Shown here one piece after another: positions 60,327 to 64,000 of a DNA stretch of 64,000 nt (its first letter is position 1; each line of letters begins with the position of its first letter). This DNA is from Streptomyces sp. NBC_01497 (GTDB lineage: Bacteria; Actinomycetota; Actinomycetes; Streptomycetales; Streptomycetaceae). The stretch covers positions 1,550,001 through 1,614,000 of the forward strand of contig NZ_CP109427.1 in the NCBI RefSeq assembly GCF_036250695.1. Direction: 5' to 3'. A program made the position numbers and the translations under genes. Below the pieces are notes generated by a model. It worked only from the letters and a program-made list of their open reading frames with translations, had not been told where the DNA came from and did no database searches.

Positions 60327-60806
60327 TCAGCGCCGGCGCACCTGGACCGCCCGGGTCAGCGCCGCGCAGAGCGCGTACGCCGCGAGGAAGGCCGCGTACG
60401 CCGCGTCGCCTTGGCCGCTCGACAGGAACGACTGGCGGAAGGCGATGTTGACGAGGACCCCGCCGAACGCGCCGATGGCCCCCGCGAGTCCGATCAGCGC
60501 GGTGGTCCGCCGGCGTGCCGTGCCCTCGGCGGCCTCCGGCGCCGGCTCGCCGGCCGCGACCGCCGCACCGGCCCGCGCCTGCTGCGCGGCCGGGATCATC
60601 TCGTACGTCGAACCGTTGCGGACACCGCTGAGCAGGAACAGCGCGACGAAGCCCGCCATGGACAGCGGCAGCGAACCGGCCCGCGACGCCGTGAGCACGA
60701 GCGCCGCTCCCCCGGCCATCGCGAGGAAGGTCCACAAGGTCACGCGAGCCCCGCCCCACCGGTCCGCCATCCGCCCGCCCACCGGCCGGGTGAGCGAGCC
60801 GAGCAG
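60327..60806 (-). pseudogene. 5'-truncated NarK/NNP-type nitrate transporter remnant
   Basis: The reading frame encodes only the C-terminal half of a nitrate/nitrite porter. LLGSLTRPVGGRMADRWGG is the diagnostic loop, followed by helices VTLWTFLAMAGGAALVLTAS and LPLSMAGFVALFLLSGVRNG, STYEMIPA, then ALIGLAGAIGAFGGVLVNIA. About 250 residues including the first six helices are missing. The upstream 80 bp in frame are Ala/Arg/Pro-rich with no homology. No start codon or ribosome site fits the homologous part. It is a decayed gene between the GNAT and dehydratase genes. Confidence 0.8.
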
Positions 60807-60944
60807 GGGACGGGCAGGGCGGCTTTGGCCCGCGCGGGCCACAGCCCCCACCGCCCCCGCGGGCGCCACGCGTCGGGCACCGGGCACGGGCCGGCCCGGC
60901 CGCGCTCCGGCGACGACCGGCCGCCGCCCGCCCCCGGCGCCGCC

Positions 60945-62663
60945 TCAGTGCGACTCGCGGCCGACCACCGGGCCCGTCGCGCCGGTCAGGAAGTCGAGAT
61001 CCGCTCCGGTGTCGGCCTGGCCGACGTGGTCGACGTACAGCCGTTCCCAGCCGCGCGCCGGTGCGGCGTAAGCGTCCGCCGTGGCCCGGTCCGGTGTGCG
61101 CGCCGCGAGTTCGTCGTCCGGGACGTCGAGCGTCAGCTTGCGCGCCCCGACGTCGAGTTCGATGACGTCCCCGCTGCGCACCAGGGCGAGCGGGCCGCCC
61201 GCGGCGGCCTCCGGCGCGACGTGCAGGACCACTGTCCCGTAGGCGGTGCCGCTCATCCGCCCGTCGCACACCCGCACCATGTCCCGTACCCCCGCGGCCA
61301 GGAGCTTCTTCGGCAGCGGCATGTTGGAGACCTCCGGCATGCCGGGATAGCCCTTCGGTCCGCAGCCGCGCAGGACGAGGACCGAGTCGGCGTCCACGTC
61401 GAGGTCCGGGTCGTCGACGCGGGCGTGGAAGTCCTCGATGCTGTCGAAGACGACGGCGCGCCCGCGGTGGCGCAGCAGGTGCGGCGAGGCCGCCGCCGGT
61501 TTGATGATCGCGCCGCTCGGTGCGAGGTTGCCGCGCAGCACGGCGATGCCCGCCGCCTCCTTCAAGGGGCTCTCGCGGACCCGGATGACCTCCTGGTCCC
61601 AGATCCCTGCGTCGTCCAGGTGGTCCACGAGCGGCCTGCCGGTCACGGTGAGCGCGCTCGGGTCGAGCAGGTCGCGCACTTCCCGCAGCACGGCGAGCAG
61701 GCCACCCGCGCGGTGCAGGTCGTCCATCAGGAACCGCCCGGCCGGCTGGAGGTCCACGAGCAGCGGTACGCGCGCGCCGATCCGGTCGAAGTCGTCGAGC
61801 GTCAGGCCGACACCGAGGCGGCCCGCGATCGCCAGCAGGTGCACGACGGCGTTGGTGGACCCGCCGATCGCGGCGAGCGCGACGATCGCGTTGTGGAAGG
61901 AGGCGCGGGTCAGCAGGGTGCTCGGCGTGCGGTCCTCGCGTACCAGCTCGACCGCGAGTTTCCCGGTGGCGTGCGCGGATTCCAGCAGCCGGCTGTCCGG
62001 CGCGGGGGTGCCCGCGATACCGGGCACGACCGTGCCGAGCGCCTCGGCGAGCAGCCCCATGGTGGAGGCGGTGCCCATGGTGTTGCAGTGGCCCTTGCTG
62101 CGGATCATCGCCGACTCGGAGCGGATGAAGTCCTCACGGCTGAGCGTCCCGCCGCGCACCTCCTCGCTGAGCCGCCACACATCGGTGCCGCAACCGAGCG
62201 GCGTGCCGCGGAAGGTGCCGGTCAGCATGGGTCCGCCGGGCACGACGACGGCGGGCAGGTCCACCGAGGCCGCGGCCATCAGCAGGGAGGGGATGGTCTT
62301 GTCGCAGCCGCCGAGCAGGACCACCCCGTCGACGGGGTTGCCGCGCAGCATCTCCTCGGTGGCCATCGCCGCCATGTTCCGCCACAGCATCGCGGTCGGC
62401 CGCAGAAGCGTCTCGCCGAGGGAGACGACGGGCAGGTTGAGGGGAATGCCGCCGGCCTCGTGGATGCCGTCCCTGACCGAGGAGGCGACCTCGTTCAGAT
62501 GCGCGTTGCAGGGGGTGAGGTCGGACGCGGTGTTGGCGATGGCGATGTGCGGCCGGCCGGAGAACGCGTCGGACGGCAGCCCCCTGCGCATCCAGGCCCG
62601 GTGGATATAGCCGTCGCGGTCGTCGCCGCCGTACCAGTGGGCGCTGCGAAGCTGCGACGTCAT
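60945..62663 (-). CDS. IlvD/Edd family dehydratase (sugar-acid dehydratase type)
   Basis: A 572-residue Fe-S dehydratase. Cluster ligands are the cysteines in SDLTPCNAHL, LLGGCDKTIPS and SKGHCNTMGTAS; the metal/substrate site continues with IGGSTNAVVHLLAI and VCDGRMSGTAYGTVV. The SAHWYGGDDRDGYIHRAWMR opening is typical of L-arabonate and other sugar-acid dehydratases, not of IlvD in branched-chain synthesis, and no ilv genes are near. It probably dehydrates an aldonic acid to a 2-keto-3-deoxy acid. ATG 62663 has a GGAGG about 11 nt upstream. Confidence 0.88.
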   Translation of the reverse strand: MTSQLRSAHWYGGDDRDGYIHRAWMRRGLPSDAFSGRPHIAIANTASDLTPCNAHLNEVASSVRDGIHEAGGIPLNLPVVSLGETLLRPTAMLWRNMAAMATEEMLRGNPVDGVVLLGGCDKTIPSLLMAAASVDLPAVVVPGGPMLTGTFRGTPLGCGTDVWRLSEEVRGGTLSREDFIRSESAMIRSKGHCNTMGTASTMGLLAEALGTVVPGIAGTPAPDSRLLESAHATGKLAVELVREDRTPSTLLTRASFHNAIVALAAIGGSTNAVVHLLAIAGRLGVGLTLDDFDRIGARVPLLVDLQPAGRFLMDDLHRAGGLLAVLREVRDLLDPSALTVTGRPLVDHLDDAGIWDQEVIRVRESPLKEAAGIAVLRGNLAPSGAIIKPAAASPHLLRHRGRAVVFDSIEDFHARVDDPDLDVDADSVLVLRGCGPKGYPGMPEVSNMPLPKKLLAAGVRDMVRVCDGRMSGTAYGTVVLHVAPEAAAGGPLALVRSGDVIELDVGARKLTLDVPDDELAARTPDRATADAYAAPARGWERLYVDHVGQADTGADLDFLTGATGPVVGRESH

Positions 62664-63199
62664 GGTGGTCTCGACCTCCGGGAGGGGCGGCGTACGGGCA
62701 GGTGCGGGCGGCACGGGGACGGGCGGCACGCGTACGGGGCTCGGGGGCGAGTACGCGGTCAAGATCAACGACTGTACGCGCCGGGCCCCGGCCCGGGAAG
62801 ACGGCCCGAGGGCGGCCGTTCGATGTCGCCGGACGGCCACCGGAGCACGCCCGCCGGACCCTGACGCACCTGCCCGGAGCGCGTCACCGCAGGTCCCAGC
62901 GGTGTCGCCGGCTCACCGGGGCCCGAGGCGGCAGGCAGCGTGCCGGTACGATCGGGAGGTGCCGGCCCGGGCCAGGGCCCCCGTCGGCCGGCCGTGAGTG
63001 ACGGTGTCCCCGACCGGGACCGGCCGCACGCACGGCCACGGCGCACCGGCGGGCGAACCGCCACCGGCCCGCCGCACCCGCCGTCCGCCGGGGGCACGAG
63101 CCCCGCGGCGTGACCCGCGCCGGAGACACCGGACGCACGAGGGGATCACGGACGCGCCCCCGCGCGCCCACCACGAGCCGACCGAGGAGCACCACCCGG
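62664..63199. other. Divergent intergenic region, no gene seen
   Basis: Over 500 bp of GC-rich DNA. TACGAT (62947-62952) is a possible -10 without a clear -35. Small GGCGGCACG repeats occur near 62700-62730. No protein was recognised. Confidence 0.3.
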
Positions 63200-64000
63200 A
63201 TGACCGTCGAGGACACGGCGACCGAACCGCCCACCGTCGTGAAAGTGACCGATATCGATGTCGTACGGCAGGGCAGACTGCTGCTCGACTCGGTCTCGAT
63301 GACCGTGCGCGGCGGTGAGCACTGGGCCCTTCTCGGCTCCAACGGCGCGGGCAAGTCGACCCTGCTCGGCATGGTCGGCGCGCAGACGCACCCCACGCGC
63401 GGCACGGTGGAGGTGCTGGGCCGCACCCTGGGCCGGGTGGACCTGCGGGAGCTGCGGACGTCCATCGGGCACGTCAACCCGCGCCATCCGCTGCGCTCGC
63501 CGCTGCGGGTCGCCGATGTCGTGATGACCGGTCTGACGAACTCGACCGAACCGGTGCCGCGCTGGTCGCCGCCGGCCGGGGAAGCCGAGCGCGCGCTGCG
63601 GCTGCTCGCCATGCTGGGCATGGGCGGCAAGCAGGACGCGCGCTGGCCGACCCTCTCGCAGGGCGAGCGGGGCCGCACGCTCATCGCCCGCGCGCTGATG
63701 CCCCGGCCCCGGCTGCTGCTGCTCGACGAACCGGCCACCGGCCTCGACCTCGCGGCCCGCGAGCAGTTGCTGAGCGCCCTGGACGCGCTGCGGCTCGACC
63801 ACCCGGAACTGGCGACGGTCCTCGTCACCCACCATCTGGAGGAACTGCCGGCGTCCACCACGCACGCGATGCTGCTGCGCGAGGGACAGTGCGTGGCGGC
63901 GGGGCCCGCTCAGGAGGTGCTGACCACGGACCAGGTCAGCAAGTGCTTCGACCACCCGGTGCGGCTCTCCCGCACCGATGGGCGCTGGACGGCGCGGGCG
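63200..64000 (+). CDS. ABC transporter ATP-binding protein, partial (runs off the window)
   Basis: The first 267 codons of an ATPase, with no stop before the window end. Walker A is LLGSNGAGKSTLLGM, Walker B is LLLLDEPATGLDLAAREQLL, and the H-switch is LVTHHLEELPAST. The signature is LSQGERGRTLIAR instead of LSGGQ, as in the ModF/YlmA-like soluble ABC ATPases. ATG 63200 has GAGGAG about 10 nt upstream. The 35 residues after the core (VLTTDQVSKCFDHPVRLSR) match the C-terminal end of such proteins, so the stop is probably close. No permease is seen inside the window. Confidence 0.88.
   Translation, partial: MTVEDTATEPPTVVKVTDIDVVRQGRLLLDSVSMTVRGGEHWALLGSNGAGKSTLLGMVGAQTHPTRGTVEVLGRTLGRVDLRELRTSIGHVNPRHPLRSPLRVADVVMTGLTNSTEPVPRWSPPAGEAERALRLLAMLGMGGKQDARWPTLSQGERGRTLIARALMPRPRLLLLDEPATGLDLAAREQLLSALDALRLDHPELATVLVTHHLEELPASTTHAMLLREGQCVAAGPAQEVLTTDQVSKCFDHPVRLSRTDGRWTARA

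Noticed and set aside
58743..62864. 1373-aa plus-strand ORF
   Set aside because: It runs antisense to several real genes with family motifs; its own translation is low-complexity Arg/Gly/Val.
62959..62997. 12-codon GTG ORF after GGAGG as a leader of the ABC ATPase
   Set aside because: Very short, composed of V/P/A/R/G as any GC-rich frame, and 200 bp from the gene.

Overview
The window is chromosomal DNA from a high-GC actinomycete, almost certainly Streptomyces. The evidence is very high G+C with strong third-position GC, many GTG (and one TTG) starts, purine-rich Shine-Dalgarno sites, several genes that look leaderless, and Streptomyces-typical families: DUF5133, LAL/LuxR giant regulators, secreted S1/S8/S53 proteases, GH92, F420/PPOX enzymes and a linked cysteine operon. 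No tRNA, rRNA, CRISPR array, insertion sequence, phage gene or origin was found. The content looks like chromosome-arm housekeeping and exo-enzyme DNA, not a mobile island.

Layout. 0-6 kb: an amidohydrolase, an F420/PPOX enzyme, an Ada-AlkA DNA alkylation repair fusion and the ribosome-assembly GTPase RsgA, the last preceded by a candidate leader ORF. 6-10 kb: an MFS exporter with a well-formed promoter and operator, then two aldo/keto reductases. 10-16 kb: a secreted sedolisin (S53) protease, a 971-aa LAL regulator, DUF5133 and CsbD stress proteins. 16-21 kb: a Tet(M)/Otr(A)-type ribosomal protection GTPase with an unusual leader, an ATP-dependent DNA ligase, a DUF1232 membrane protein and the WrbA quinone reductase. 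21-30 kb: a secreted S1 protease, a two-component system, an AraC-type regulator and a 1277-aa secreted subtilisin. 30-36 kb: a TrmB/LuxR-like regulator, a YihY/BrkB membrane protein divergent from an AidB-like acyl-CoA dehydrogenase, a GAF regulator and an acetyltransferase.

36-46 kb is the metabolic centre: a complete assimilatory sulfate operon behind a conserved cysteine-type leader peptide. Its order is sulfite reductase, a small four-Cys protein, cysH, cysC, cysD, cysN, then a sulfonate/taurine-type ABC transporter (binding lipoprotein, ATPase, permease) and a sirohydrochlorin chelatase that serves siroheme synthesis for the reductase. Start/stop overlaps (ATGA, GTGA) run through much of it, so it is probably co-transcribed and translationally coupled.

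46-50 kb: a two-gene stand-alone carboxylic acid reductase cassette (LuxE/EhpF/GriC-like adenylating enzyme plus LuxC/GriD-like reductase), divergent from a TetR regulator with a candidate shared operator. 50-64 kb: a ketopantoate-reductase-like enzyme, a Tat-exported phosphoesterase, a K+ channel, a secreted GH92 mannosidase behind a LacI-type operator, an aldo/keto reductase, a universal stress protein, a GNAT enzyme, a 5'-truncated NarK-like nitrate transporter pseudogene, an IlvD/Edd sugar-acid dehydratase, and an ABC ATPase cut by the window end.

The most unusual material is regulatory. Short upstream ORFs with their own ribosome sites precede the two translation-related GTPases (RsgA and the ribosomal protection protein) and the GAF regulator. 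Long perfect palindromes lie near several genes, and one divergent gene pair appears to share a single -10 element.
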